IMG/VR virus record: IMGVR_UViG_3300045996_000283
Span: 1-26,868 of that record
Reading direction: 5' to 3' (one strand)
Source of the DNA: a virus
Length of the DNA: 26,868 nt
In this document: one piece after another, positions 1 to 8,927 of the stretch
Layout: every line of letters starts with the position of its first letter
Numbering within the stretch: the first letter of the stretch is position 1
Made by a program: the position numbers and the translations under genes
The notes under the pieces: generated by a model
Told to the model about the DNA's origin: nothing
What the model saw: the letters and a program-made list of their open reading frames with translations, nothing else
Databases searched by the model: none

Positions 1-40
1 CTCATCCGTAGAAAATTTCCCCCTTTGAAGGAATTTGTTA

Positions 41-517
41 ATGGCTTTAACAGGCAAAAAGCTGGCCTTCGGCAAGGCGCTTTGGGCCGGAAAGTCAAAC
101 AAAGAGGCCGCTGTCATAGCGGGATACAGCGAAAAGACGGCATCTGCGTCGGGGTCGCGACTGGCCAAGGACGAGGATGTTAAAGCGTACTTGGTCGAGA
201 TGCGGCGCCGGGCTGATGCGCGTGCGCCAAAAGCGGCGTCGACTCGACTGGCGAAAGCGGCCGGACCCGGCCCGGATATGCCGGATGACGATCTGCTGGA
301 AAGCGACGATGACCCGCGCGAGTTTCTTCGGAAGGCCATGAAAAACGGCGCCCTGGAGCCGCGTCAGCGGATCGACGCCGCTAAGGCGCTGCTGCCCTAC
401 GAGCATCCGAAGCTGGGGGAAGGCGGAAAGAAGGAGCAGAAGCTGGACGCCGCCAAGGCGGTAGCGAAAGGTCGATTCGGTGCCAGGGCCGCGCCAAAGC
501 TGGTGCATAGCAAATGA
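41..517 (+). CDS. Terminase small subunit
   Basis: Probable DNA-recognition subunit of the packaging motor, 158 aa. The N-terminal half (about residues 1-55) reads as a helix-turn-helix of the Terminase_2 kind: a run with KEAAVIAGYS followed by a stretch like KTASASGSRLAKDEDVKAYL, the usual 'new variety, new site, next helix' pattern of TerS proteins. The rest is Lys/Ala-rich and acidic in the middle (DDDLLESDDDP). I chose ATG 41 because AAGGA lies about 8 bases upstream; an in-frame TTG at 35 has no better site. Its stop overlaps the start of the large subunit by four bases (ATGA). Position directly before terL is the strongest support; the family call rests on the HTH-like region only. Confidence 0.8.
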   Translation: MALTGKKLAFGKALWAGKSNKEAAVIAGYSEKTASASGSRLAKDEDVKAYLVEMRRRADARAPKAASTRLAKAAGPGPDMPDDDLLESDDDPREFLRKAMKNGALEPRQRIDAAKALLPYEHPKLGEGGKKEQKLDAAKAVAKGRFGARAAPKLVHSK

Positions 518-2181
518 CCGCCGCGCCAGAATGGACGACTGCTTGCCCTGATTGGGCCGAGCGGTTGAAGAGCGGCCGATCGATCATTCCGCCGCCGGTC
601 TTCCCTGAAGAGGCGGAGGCCGCGCTTGAGGTGCTGCGCGAGCTGCGAATTGTAGACGCGCCCGGATCGCCGACGATCGGCGAGGCCTGCGCGCCCTGGG
701 TGTTCGATCTGGCCGCCTCGATCTTCGGCGCCTATGACGCCGAGTCGGGTCGCCGCCTGATCACCGAATGGTTCGTGCTGATCCCGAAAAAGAATTCGAA
801 GTCGACCGTCGCCGCGGCGATCATGCTGACAGCGCTGATCCTGAATTGGCGGGAGTCGGCCGAGTTCACCATCTTGGCGCCGACGCTGGAGGTGGCGAAC
901 AACAGCTTCGCCCCGGCGCGCGACATGGTGCGCAAGGACGACGAGCTGGACGCGCTGCTGCAGGTGCAGACGCACGTAAAGACGATTACCCACCGGGAGA
1001 TGAACGGGACGCTCAAGGTGTCGGCGGCCGACTCCAATACGGTTTCGGGCAAGAAGTCTGTCGGAACGCTGATTGAGGAGCTCTGGCTGTTCGGCAAGCA
1101 GCCGCACGCGGAGAACATGCTTCGTGAGGCGACCGGTGGCCTGGCATCTCGCCCGGAGGGCTTCGTGATCTACATCACGACCCAGTCAGACGATCCGCCT
1201 GCCGGGGTGTTCAAGCAGAAGCTGCAGTACGCGCGTGACGTGCGGGACGGTGTGGTGGTCGACAAGCGCTTCGTGCCGATCATTTACGAGTACCCGAAGG
1301 AGATCATCGACGCAAAGCAGGACCGAAACCCGGCCAACTTTGGCATGGTCAACCCCAACATAGGGTATTCGGTCGACCGCGAGTTCCTTGAGCGCGAGAT
1401 GGCGAAGGCCCAGAACGACGGCGAGGCCTCCGTGCGCGGCTTCCTTGCCAAGCACCTGAATGTGGAAATCGGGCTGGCCCTCCGCTCCGACCGTTGGGCC
1501 GGCGCGGACTTCTGGGAACAAGCCGCACTGCCGGTGTTCAGCCTGGCCGAGTTGATCGATCGAAGCGAAGTCGTCGCCGCCGGCATCGACGGTGGTGGTC
1601 TGGACGACTTGCTCGGGCTTGCTGTCATTGGCCGCTGCGCGACGACACGCCGGTGGCTGACCTGGGGACATGCATGGGCGCATCCGTCCGTGCTTGAGCG
1701 CCGAAAGGAGATCGCCTCCCGCCTGCAAGACTTCGCCAACGATGGTGACCTGACGCTGGTTTCGCGGATTGGTGATGACGTCGCGGAGGTGGGCGAACTG
1801 GCGCAAATGCTGGAGGCATCCGGGAAGCTCGACAAGATTGGAGTTGACCCCAGTGGCCTGGGTCAGATTCTCGACGGGATGCTCGAAGCCGGCGTGCCGG
1901 AAGAGAAAATCGTCGGCATCTCGCAAGGCTGGAAGATGACCGGCGCTATCAAGACCGCCGAGCGGAAGCTGGCCGAGGGCGTGCTGGTACATGCCGGACA
2001 GCCGTTGATGGCCTGGTGCATCGGCAACGCGCGCGTCGAGCCAAAGGGCAACGCGGTAGTGATCACGAAGCAACAGTCCGGGTCAGCCAAGATCGACCCG
2101 TTGATGGCGATGCTGAATGCGGTATCGCTGATGGCGCTGAATCCAGCGTCTGAAGGCAAATCATTCTGGGACAACCCTTGA
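514..2181 (+). CDS. terL: Terminase large subunit (ATPase and nuclease)
   Basis: Motor ATPase and headful/cos nuclease that pumps DNA into the procapsid, 555 aa, a normal length for the Terminase_1 (HK97/phage) family. A Walker A-like P-loop PKKNSKST is at about residues 91-98 (the phage form lacking a classic GxxGK). A Walker B-like stretch TLIEELWLF is at about 185-193. The C-terminal RNase H-like nuclease begins near GIDGGGLDD with the first acidic residue at D359, and ends with a DPLMAMLNAV segment near residue 530. The start overlaps terS by ATGA and the stop overlaps the portal start by TTGA, so the three genes are translationally coupled. Confidence 0.95.
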   Translation: MTAAPEWTTACPDWAERLKSGRSIIPPPVFPEEAEAALEVLRELRIVDAPGSPTIGEACAPWVFDLAASIFGAYDAESGRRLITEWFVLIPKKNSKSTVAAAIMLTALILNWRESAEFTILAPTLEVANNSFAPARDMVRKDDELDALLQVQTHVKTITHREMNGTLKVSAADSNTVSGKKSVGTLIEELWLFGKQPHAENMLREATGGLASRPEGFVIYITTQSDDPPAGVFKQKLQYARDVRDGVVVDKRFVPIIYEYPKEIIDAKQDRNPANFGMVNPNIGYSVDREFLEREMAKAQNDGEASVRGFLAKHLNVEIGLALRSDRWAGADFWEQAALPVFSLAELIDRSEVVAAGIDGGGLDDLLGLAVIGRCATTRRWLTWGHAWAHPSVLERRKEIASRLQDFANDGDLTLVSRIGDDVAEVGELAQMLEASGKLDKIGVDPSGLGQILDGMLEAGVPEEKIVGISQGWKMTGAIKTAERKLAEGVLVHAGQPLMAWCIGNARVEPKGNAVVITKQQSGSAKIDPLMAMLNAVSLMALNPASEGKSFWDNP

Positions 2182-3398
2182 AGCTACTTGACCGAATCCT
2201 TGGGCGCAAATCGGCCCAGCTCACCTACGACCAGGTCGCAGGCCTGATCGATGGTGGCGGCGGCAAAGTGGTAGCCGGCGTCCATGTGAACGAAAAGACG
2301 GCGCTGCAGGTGTCAACGGTTCTCGCCTGCGTTCGGGAAATCGCCAACGGCTGCGCAACACCGGACCTGCATGTGTTTCGTGAGAAGTCGGACGGTACCC
2401 GCGAGCGCGCAACGAATATTCCGGAGTACCGGCTTCTGAGCCGCCGCCCCAACGAGTGGCAAACGTCGTTCGAATGGCGTCGGCAGATGACCCTGCATGC
2501 CGCGCTGACCGGCCAAGCCCTATCGGTCAAGGTGCGCGGCGACAACCGCCGCGTGCGCGAACTGATCCCAATTGAGCCCGGCCGTTGGGATGTCCGCAAG
2601 GTTTCCCGGTATGAGCTGCGCTACCGCTGCTGGGACGAGTTCGGAATGATCGGCGAGTTCGCCCCCGAAGACGTGTTCGTGCTGAATGGCCTTCAGTGGG
2701 ACTGGGCCGACAGCATGAACGTGCTCAAGCTGGCGTCCGCAGCAATCGGCCTGTCGATCGCCACCGAGAAGAGCCAAGCAGCCATGCACGAGAACAGCCT
2801 GCGGCCGAGCGGCCTGTATTCGGTTAGCCGGGTGCTGGGCGAAGAGCAGCACGAGCGCCTTACCGCATGGATCAAGAAGTTCGGTGGGACTGCTCGTGCC
2901 GGCGACCCCCTGGTGCTCGACAACGGCGCCACGTGGACGCCGACCGCTCAAACCGGCATCGATGCCCAGCACGTTGAGACTCGGCGGCTGCAGATTGAAG
3001 AAGTATGCCGGGCTTATGGCGTGTTCCCGGCAATTATCGGCCATGCAGACAAAGCGTCGACTCACGCCAGCGCCGAGTCGTTCTTCGATGCGCACCTGCG
3101 GCAGACGCTGAAGCCATGGCACAAGGCCTGGCGTGACCGCCTGGACGAAACGATGCTCGACGGCGCCGGTCCGCTGTATGTGCAGTTCGACACTCGTTAC
3201 ATGGTGGCCGGATCGATGAAGGATCGGGCGGCATGGGCTCGCACGATGGCCGAAATGGGCATCTACACCCGCAACGAAATCCGCGACGAGGAAGGCAAGG
3301 ACCCACTGACAGGCCTCGACGAACCACTGACCCCGCTGAACATGATGCAGGGCGCAAAGCAAGGAAAGCCGAATGAAGACACTTCCGCAGAAGACTGA
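2178..3398 (+). CDS. Portal protein (HK97 family)
   Basis: Dodecameric head vertex through which DNA enters and leaves, 406 aa, normal for the Phage_portal/HK97 family (about 400-430). Typical stretches are visible: STVLACVREIANGCA near the N-terminus, then a central segment with ENSLRPSGLYSV and EEVCRAYGVFPAIIGHADKAS, and a C-terminal DTRYMVAGSMKDRAA plus MGIYTRNEIRDEEG. The start is TTG at 2178, sharing bases with the terL stop (TTGA). A Leu start with coupling is more likely than a downstream start because the first residues (MKLLDRILGRK) match the usual portal N-terminus. Confidence 0.93.
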   Translation: MKLLDRILGRKSAQLTYDQVAGLIDGGGGKVVAGVHVNEKTALQVSTVLACVREIANGCATPDLHVFREKSDGTRERATNIPEYRLLSRRPNEWQTSFEWRRQMTLHAALTGQALSVKVRGDNRRVRELIPIEPGRWDVRKVSRYELRYRCWDEFGMIGEFAPEDVFVLNGLQWDWADSMNVLKLASAAIGLSIATEKSQAAMHENSLRPSGLYSVSRVLGEEQHERLTAWIKKFGGTARAGDPLVLDNGATWTPTAQTGIDAQHVETRRLQIEEVCRAYGVFPAIIGHADKASTHASAESFFDAHLRQTLKPWHKAWRDRLDETMLDGAGPLYVQFDTRYMVAGSMKDRAAWARTMAEMGIYTRNEIRDEEGKDPLTGLDEPLTPLNMMQGAKQGKPNEDTSAED

Positions 3399-4152
3399 GC
3401 AGCGCGACCACAAAGCCGCTACATCGCCATCTGCGCCGCGCTTGGCGCCCGCGCGCCAGTCCATGCCGCCCCATCTGGAGCGCAAGGAAACGGCAGGCGG
3501 ACGTGAAGTTCGAAGCTTCGTGTTCGAACTGAAGGCCGCTGGCGACGACGGCACGGTCGAGGGCTATGGCTCGGTATTTGGCGTGCGTGACAACTACGAC
3601 GATGTGATTGCTGCGGGGGCCTATGTCGCCTCCTTGGCTGCTCACAAGTCGGCTGGCACCATGCCCGCCATGCTGTGGCAGCACGACGCGTCGGCACCGA
3701 TCGGCGTCTGGACCGAGATGGTCGAGGACAGCAAAGGCCTGAAGATCAAGGGGAAGCTGGCCTTGGACACCGTCAAAGGCAAGGAAGCGCACGCGCTGCT
3801 AAAGATGGGCGCCATCAACGGACTGTCTATCGGCTTCGTGTCAAAGAAGTGGGACTACGACCGCGAAATGGAAGTGCGCACGCTGACCGAAGTCGACCTG
3901 TGGGAAGTTTCCCTGGTCACGTTCCCAGCGAACGAAAAGGCGCGCATCACTGGCGTCAAGGCGGCAGATGTCGCCGGCATCAAAACGATTCGTCAAGCTG
4001 AGCAGGCCCTGCGGGATGCAGGCTTCTCATCGGACGCGGCCAAGGCGCTGATCGCCGAAGTCAAACGCATCGCACTGGATGAGCGGGACGCTCATGGGGC
4101 GGCTGCGGCAATGAAGGCAGCTGACCGGCTGCTCAATTCCCTCACCTCGTGA
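3373..4152 (+). CDS. Prohead maturation protease (HK97/S78 family)
   Basis: Serine protease that cleaves the capsid delta domain during head maturation, 259 aa. The catalytic His is in LWQHD (H104), the nucleophile in GLSIGF (S152), and the conserved acidic/strand motif is LWEVSLVTFPAN (E178 region). The preceding VEGYGSVFG and DVIAAGAY segments are typical of the family. The gene starts inside the portal gene (26-base overlap, different frame). A 60-residue C-terminal extension after the protease core is helical and Ala/Lys-rich; in relatives this tail is itself removed. The MKTLPQK N-terminus is long compared with the core, so a later start is possible but none has a better ribosome site. 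Confidence 0.93.
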   Translation: MKTLPQKTEQRDHKAATSPSAPRLAPARQSMPPHLERKETAGGREVRSFVFELKAAGDDGTVEGYGSVFGVRDNYDDVIAAGAYVASLAAHKSAGTMPAMLWQHDASAPIGVWTEMVEDSKGLKIKGKLALDTVKGKEAHALLKMGAINGLSIGFVSKKWDYDREMEVRTLTEVDLWEVSLVTFPANEKARITGVKAADVAGIKTIRQAEQALRDAGFSSDAAKALIAEVKRIALDERDAHGAAAAMKAADRLLNSLTS

Positions 4153-4163
4153 AAGAGACACAC

Positions 4164-5561
4164 ATGACCAAGCAACTCATCCTCGCTGCCAGCCTGGGCG
4201 CCTCGATGGCCGCCCACTTCGCCGCATTCCAGGCCAAAGCCGCCATGGTGCCGTACGAAAAGCGCCAAGATCCGACCATCAAGTCGGTCGCCGACTCGAT
4301 CGACAAGATCGCCACCGCCTTCGACGAGTACAAGAAGACCAACGATCAGCGTATCGAAGCCATCAAGTCGGGCAATTCGACCGCCGATTTCGACGCCAAG
4401 CTGGCCCGCATGGATCAGCACATCGAAGCCATGACCGAGGCCAAGAGCCGCCTGGAAAAGATGGAAACCAAACTGGCGCGTCCTGGCGTGTTCTCCGGCG
4501 GCAAGGACGATGGCGAATCGAAGGAATCGGCTGAATACCGCAGCGCCTTCCTGGACTGGATGCGCGCGCCCGGCGACCATGAGCGTCAGCAGAAGGCATC
4601 GCAAGCCCAGAAGGCTCTCGAAGCCAAGTCCGCCGCTGATGGCCGCGAAAAGCGCGCTGCGCAGACCGTGACCCCGACCGGTTCGGCCGGCGGCTTCGCG
4701 CTGCCTGAAGAAATCGAGCGCACTATCGCACGCCTGGGTGTCGACATGTCGCCGATCCGCGCGATCGCCACCGTTCGCACTGTCGGCAGCACCGACTACA
4801 AAGAGCTGTTCGACGTCAACGGCGCCGGCTTCGAATGGGTCGGCGAGACCGACCCCCGCAACCAGACCAATACCCCGGATCTGGCTGAAGTGGCGCCGAC
4901 CTTCGGCATGGCATCGGCCAAGCCGCAGGCCTCGGAAGAGTCGCTGGACGATCTGTTCTTCAACGTCGAAGACTGGCTGATCAGCTCGGCATCGGAAGCC
5001 ATGTACGCCGGCGAGGGCGCGGCCTTCATCAGCGGCAACGGCACCAAGAAGCCGACCGGCATTCTGGCTGGCCCGACCCCAGTCTCGACCGCTGACAGTT
5101 CGCGCGCGTTCGGCACGCTGCAATACATCGCATCCGGCCAGGCCGCGGCAATGCCGACCAACCTGGACGTCCTGTACGACCTGGTGTACTCGCTGCGCGC
5201 CCGCTACCGCAACAACGCCCAGTGGCTGACTAGCAAGCTGGTACTGGCCGCGATGCGCAAGTACAAGGACGCCGACAACAACTACCTGTGGCAGCCGTCG
5301 CTGCAGGCCGGCCAGCCGTCGACCTTCCTGGGCTATGCCATCAACGAAGCTGAAGACATGCCGGCCGTCGCCGCCAATGCGTTCCCGCTGGCGTTCGGTG
5401 ACTTCAAGGAAGGCTACCTGATCTGCGACCGCGTGGGCCTGCGCATCACCCGCGACGAGATCACCACCCCCGGCTTCGTCAAGTTCTACGTGCGCAAGCG
5501 CGTGGGCGGCAAGCTGCGCAACACCCAGGCGATCAAGCTGCTGAAGATCGCGGCAGCGTAA
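4164..5561 (+). CDS. Major capsid protein (HK97 fold) with delta domain
   Basis: Main shell protein, 465 aa. Residues 1 to about 165 form a charged, helical scaffolding (delta) domain, with heptad-like runs around residues 45-105. The HK97-fold body begins near TPTGSAGGFALPEEI and includes FEWVGETDPRNQTNTPDLAEV and YAGEGAAFISGNGTKKPTGI, both standard in this family. No separate scaffold gene is seen, which fits the fused delta domain and the adjacent protease. I chose ATG 4164 (AGAG about 6 bases upstream) over GTG 4149, which overlaps the protease stop but lacks a ribosome site. The first 28 residues are unusually hydrophobic and Ala-rich for a delta domain. A strong hairpin follows the gene. 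Confidence 0.95.
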   Translation: MTKQLILAASLGASMAAHFAAFQAKAAMVPYEKRQDPTIKSVADSIDKIATAFDEYKKTNDQRIEAIKSGNSTADFDAKLARMDQHIEAMTEAKSRLEKMETKLARPGVFSGGKDDGESKESAEYRSAFLDWMRAPGDHERQQKASQAQKALEAKSAADGREKRAAQTVTPTGSAGGFALPEEIERTIARLGVDMSPIRAIATVRTVGSTDYKELFDVNGAGFEWVGETDPRNQTNTPDLAEVAPTFGMASAKPQASEESLDDLFFNVEDWLISSASEAMYAGEGAAFISGNGTKKPTGILAGPTPVSTADSSRAFGTLQYIASGQAAAMPTNLDVLYDLVYSLRARYRNNAQWLTSKLVLAAMRKYKDADNNYLWQPSLQAGQPSTFLGYAINEAEDMPAVAANAFPLAFGDFKEGYLICDRVGLRITRDEITTPGFVKFYVRKRVGGKLRNTQAIKLLKIAAA

Positions 5562-5575
5562 GCCAGCGTGTCAAC

Positions 5576-5603
5576 GGAAAAGGCCTGTTCGGAGGCCTTT
5601 TCC
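5576..5603 (+). terminator. Hairpin after capsid gene
   Basis: An 11-bp perfect stem (GGAAAAGGCCT / AGGCCTTTTCC) with a 6-base GTTCGG loop. The right arm itself carries TTTT. It sits 15 bases after the capsid stop and can act as a partial Rho-independent terminator or 3' mRNA stabiliser, so that capsid is made in excess over the genes that follow. Confidence 0.75.
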
Positions 5604-5617
5604 TATTGGAGACCCGA

Positions 5618-5842
5618 ATGAAATTGATCGCAACGCAAGCGTTCTCTTGGGCGCACCGCGGCGTCGAGATCGCGCATTACCAGGCCGGCGAAGGCATCGA
5701 TACGGAAGACACCGACCTGATCGACGTCGCAATCCGTGAAGGCTGGGCATCGCCAGATGGCGAGAAGCCAATTGAGCCGCCCGGCGACGAGGCAGAAGTC
5801 GCAGAGAACAAACCCCCGCGCGCCAAGCGCGCAACCAAATAA
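5618..5842 (+). CDS. Small head-module protein, unknown
   Basis: 74 aa, not recognised with certainty. The first 50 residues (MKLIATQAFSWAHRG..., then AGEGIDTEDTDLIDVAIREGWA) follow the layout of short proteins found after the capsid gene in many siphophages: a beta-rich start, then a helix ending in 'G-W-A'. The last 25 residues are charged and low complexity (EPPGDEAEVAENKPPRAKRATK). The start at ATG 5618 has TTGGAGA upstream; an in-frame TTG at 5606 is part of that ribosome site. It lies between the capsid and SGNH genes and may be a minor head or decoration protein, but that is inference from position. Confidence 0.7.
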   Translation: MKLIATQAFSWAHRGVEIAHYQAGEGIDTEDTDLIDVAIREGWASPDGEKPIEPPGDEAEVAENKPPRAKRATK

Positions 5843-5854
5843 TCACGAGGCAAC

Positions 5855-7510
5855 ATGAGCAACGTTCGCGTCAAGTACATCGGAGCGGCTGACCGCTTCA
5901 GCGAGGTCGGCATCACCGGGCAGCAGCAAGTCTGGCGTAAGAACGAGGCCGGATATGTCGCAGCCGCAGACGCAGCGCTTCTTCTTGCATCGGGCCAATT
6001 TGTGCAGGGGGCAGGCTCGCTGAAGGAGAATATGCGGAAGCTCGCGCTGGCCATGGAGGACGGTGAGTTTCCCCTGCCGATGGCGGCCGTCACAACCGCG
6101 ACTTTCACCGGTGATTGGACGCCGACCGCCGTCACCGCCAATGCCACTGCCGAAGAAAAGGTGCTGACACTCAGCAGCGGCTCGATGTCGCCGGGCGACA
6201 TTGTCAGCATCATCACGCCGCCGGCATCGCTGGCTGCTGGTGTGGCGATGCGCTTTCGCTACCTCAGCGCTACGACGGTGGGTATCTGGTTCCAGAACAA
6301 CAACGGCACCAATGCCGCGCTGCCCGCTGGTACCTGGACGGTTACGGTTTCTCGCTTCGCTGGCGGGTTGCCGGTCGACGCGCCTATCGTGACGATGGGG
6401 AGCGCGAACGCCGCCTCGCAGGTTGGCGCGTCCGGTGTGATCCGGACCGTAGCGCCAAACTCCGGGCTGATCCGCATGCGCCACCCGTATCTGCGGGATG
6501 CCGCCTACGACTTTACGGGCTTCGTGTTCGTGAGGCCGTCTCAGAACTCGACCAAGCCGTCAGGGCGGAGCGGCAGCGTGTTGTCGTCGGATTATGTTAC
6601 CGAAGCGTCCAAGTTCGATATTGTGCTGCTGGGCAACGGCGTGTCGATGCAGGTCATTGTTGACGGCAAGATCGTTACCCCCGCGCCACTGACCACGCCG
6701 CTCAACTTCCAAGTTCATCGGGTGCACCTCGACTTCACCCAGGGCGGCACGCTGAGCAACTACGTGCGCAAATCCCGCACGATCCGGGTTGAGGTGGGTG
6801 GCTATGGTTGGTTCGGTGGCGTGACGATCCTTAAATCGGACACGATCGCCCCGCTGGCAAAGCTGAACAGCGTGAAGGCTGGCGGTCTGGGCGACTCCTG
6901 GGTCGAGGGTCAAACGCCCTACCATCCGATGCGGCCAACCACGCTCTGTACGTTCGATGGTTTCGCTGGCCGGCTTGGCGACCTCCTGGGATGGGACACG
7001 ACCGTCGTCTGCGGAGTTGGCGGCACCGGGTATTTGTCGGATTCGGGGACGACCTACAAATACCGAGATCGTATCAACGACCTCATCAGTCTCAACCTCG
7101 ATGCCGGGTTTATCTGGGGAAGTTCGAACGACACCACGTTCCCGGCAGCCGCCGTGAAAGCCGAGGCGGTCGCGTTCTATACGCAATTGTCAGCGGCAAT
7201 GCCGAATACGCCGTTCTTTGTGTTCGGTGTGCAGAGTCTCAACACCGCAACGGCCACGTCGCGCGCGGACCATAACGCAGCTATCAAAGCGGCTATCGCC
7301 GAAGTGAACGCGCCCAACATCTGGTTCATCGATATGCTTTCGCCGACTCCCTGGATCGCAGGTACGGGCCGGAGCGACGCGAGGACGAATGACGGTAACG
7401 CAGACTGGGCAATCGGCCAGAACGATCACCCGACTTGGGAAGGCCACACCTTTGTTGCACACAAGGCGGCAGATCCAATCCGTAGCATTGTCAAGTCGTT
7501 CTTGGCCTGA
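5855..7510 (+). CDS. SGNH/GDSL hydrolase in the head module
   Basis: 551 aa, two parts. Residues about 345-551 carry the SGNH blocks: GLGDSWVEG with the nucleophile at S348, GVGGTGYLS (block II), WGSSNDTT with N425 (block III) and NDHPTWEGH with H525 (block V). The Asp sits directly before the His rather than at the usual -3 position, so the triad geometry needs checking. Residues about 1-50 (VKYIGAADRF..., ending ALLLASGQFV) resemble short head-associated phage proteins, and about 75-340 look beta-rich, like a structural or carbohydrate-binding region. Start ATG 5855 has CACGAGG upstream. Such enzymes usually act as esterases or deacetylases on sugars. Placed between capsid and connector, it is probably a virion-borne enzyme; substrate unknown. 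Confidence 0.85.
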   Translation: MSNVRVKYIGAADRFSEVGITGQQQVWRKNEAGYVAAADAALLLASGQFVQGAGSLKENMRKLALAMEDGEFPLPMAAVTTATFTGDWTPTAVTANATAEEKVLTLSSGSMSPGDIVSIITPPASLAAGVAMRFRYLSATTVGIWFQNNNGTNAALPAGTWTVTVSRFAGGLPVDAPIVTMGSANAASQVGASGVIRTVAPNSGLIRMRHPYLRDAAYDFTGFVFVRPSQNSTKPSGRSGSVLSSDYVTEASKFDIVLLGNGVSMQVIVDGKIVTPAPLTTPLNFQVHRVHLDFTQGGTLSNYVRKSRTIRVEVGGYGWFGGVTILKSDTIAPLAKLNSVKAGGLGDSWVEGQTPYHPMRPTTLCTFDGFAGRLGDLLGWDTTVVCGVGGTGYLSDSGTTYKYRDRINDLISLNLDAGFIWGSSNDTTFPAAAVKAEAVAFYTQLSAAMPNTPFFVFGVQSLNTATATSRADHNAAIKAAIAEVNAPNIWFIDMLSPTPWIAGTGRSDARTNDGNADWAIGQNDHPTWEGHTFVAHKAADPIRSIVKSFLA

Positions 7511-7528
7511 TTGAAGTCGAGGGGAACC

Positions 7529-8083
7529 ATGACCGCACGAATGATCAACCCGCCGGCCGAGCTGGCCGTCGACTTCGCGCTGGCGAAGCTGTGCCTGAAG
7601 GCCGACGACAGCGATGAGCGCGATACCGAGATCCGTAGCCTGGTCCTGGGCATCACGCTCCGAGCCGAACATGAAACCGGCCGGGCATTCATCCACCAGG
7701 ACTGGCGGGTGTCGCAGGATCGGTTCTGCGGGGAGATCCGGCTGCCCAAGGCGCCGCTTGTCCAGGTGCTGAGCGTCAAGTACTACGACGCCAACAACGT
7801 GCAGCAGACGCTGCCGACCAGCGAATACCAGGTGGACGGAGTGAGCGAGCCGGGCCGCATCCTGCTGGCGGCCGGGAAGTCGTGGCCGTCGACGTTCGCC
7901 CGCGTCAACGCCGTGACGGTCGACTATCGGGTCGGCTATGGCGCCACGCATGAAGCCGTCCCAGGCGACGTCAAGTCGTACATTCTCGGCATGCTGGCCC
8001 TGCGGTTCGATCCGCCGGCAACCGGCGCCGAGGCCGCAGAAGAGAACCTGTCCGGACTGCTGGACGCATCGAAGGTGTACTGA
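7529..8083 (+). CDS. Head-tail connector (gp6-like)
   Basis: 184 aa, adaptor ring below the portal. The N-terminal half has the phage gp6/YqbG helical pattern (ELAVDFALAKLCLKAD, RDTEIRSLVLGITLRAEHETGRAF), followed by strands around FCGEIRLPKAPLVQVLSVKYYD and a typical VDYRVGYGATHEAVPGDVKSYILGMLA near the end. Start ATG 7529 has GAGGGG about 4 bases upstream; the open frame extends to TTG 7511 but without a suitable site. Its stop overlaps the next start (TGATG), coupling it to the adaptor gene. Confidence 0.88.
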   Translation: MTARMINPPAELAVDFALAKLCLKADDSDERDTEIRSLVLGITLRAEHETGRAFIHQDWRVSQDRFCGEIRLPKAPLVQVLSVKYYDANNVQQTLPTSEYQVDGVSEPGRILLAAGKSWPSTFARVNAVTVDYRVGYGATHEAVPGDVKSYILGMLALRFDPPATGAEAAEENLSGLLDASKVY

Positions 8084-8406
8084 TGACTTTCTCCGACACG
8101 CTGCGGCACAAGATCAGCATTCAGGCGCCTGGCGCCGACCGTGACGCAGCTGGCCAGCCGATCGAAGCGCCGTGGACGGAGATCGCGGCGCCTTGGGCTG
8201 ACGTGCGCGTGCTGGGCGGTTTGGAGACGATCAAGGCCGGCGCGGTCACCGCGCTGACCAAGGCGTCGATCAGGATCCGCTACCGCACCGGCATCGACAC
8301 CAGCATGCGTGTGGTGCACGACGGGACCGTCTACCAGGTGCAGGCCATCCTGCCCGACATGGCGCGCAAGCAGTACGTCGACCTCGTGTGCGAGGTGGTC
8401 AAGTGA
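8083..8406 (+). CDS. Head-tail adaptor (head closure protein)
   Basis: 107 aa, Phage_H_T_join type. The family pattern is visible across the whole length: LRHKISIQAPG, then a WTEIAAPWADVRVLGG segment, ASIRIRYRTGIDTSMRVVHDGTVYQVQAI, and a final YVDLVCEVV strand. It closes the portal-connector channel and receives the tail. It starts one base inside the stop of the upstream gene and its own stop overlaps the next start by four bases (GTGA). Confidence 0.9.
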   Translation: MTFSDTLRHKISIQAPGADRDAAGQPIEAPWTEIAAPWADVRVLGGLETIKAGAVTALTKASIRIRYRTGIDTSMRVVHDGTVYQVQAILPDMARKQYVDLVCEVVK

Positions 8407-8927
8407 GCCTGAAAGTCGACCTGACGGGTTTTCAGCAAGCGATTCGCGACATCACCGGCCGGCTCAATGAGGCGGTTGGTGAGTCGACTCTGCGCTCAGC
8501 CGGGGTTGCCGGCGCCGCGGTGTTCCGAGATGAGGCCAAGAGGAATGCACTGGCCAACAAGAAGACCGGCGTGCTGTATGAAAACATCATTATCAAGCGC
8601 GTAGAGGAAGAATCGGATGGCGCGCGTCGGCAAACCTACTTGGTGACTGTTCGGTCTGGCAGGTATGGCTCGGCCGGTGATGCTTTCTACTGGCGTTTTG
8701 TCGAGTTCGGCCACCGCTTTGTACGACCAAACCCGAATAAGTACAAGGGCCGGAAAAAGGCAAAGTGGGCGGCGCACCGGCAGGCCGCGCTATTGGAGTA
8801 CGGCAGCGCTCAGGCGCCGGCGTACCCATTTATGCGGCCAGCGTTCGAGAGCAAAAAGAATGATGCCGCCGCTGCTGTGCAGGCTGAGTTGTCCCGCAAG
8901 ATCAACGAGAAGCTGGAGGGCAGATGA
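8403..8927 (+). CDS. HK97 gp10-like head-tail protein
   Basis: 174 aa. Typical HK97-gp10 features: an N-terminal helical part (LTGFQQAIRDITGRLNEAV), ENIIIKRV, a long beta region with FYWRFVEFGHRFVRPN and the C-terminal PAYPFMRPAFESKKNDAAAAVQAEL, the family hallmark. It acts at the head-tail joint or as a tail completion factor. I set the start at GTG 8403 because GAGGTGG lies just upstream and the GTGA overlap couples it to the adaptor. The Lys/Arg-rich insert at about residues 116-132 (YKGRKKAKWAAHRQ) is longer than in HK97 itself. Confidence 0.88.
   Translation: MSLKVDLTGFQQAIRDITGRLNEAVGESTLRSAGVAGAAVFRDEAKRNALANKKTGVLYENIIIKRVEEESDGARRQTYLVTVRSGRYGSAGDAFYWRFVEFGHRFVRPNPNKYKGRKKAKWAAHRQAALLEYGSAQAPAYPFMRPAFESKKNDAAAAVQAELSRKINEKLEGR

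Noticed and set aside
1-40. Possible cos site before terS
   Set aside because: Only 40 bases are available upstream; no symmetrical nick site or repeats can be recognised.
2520-3554. 344-aa minus-strand frame opposite portal
   Set aside because: Portal motifs are clear on the plus strand; the reverse frame is Arg/His/Cys-rich and crosses two genes.
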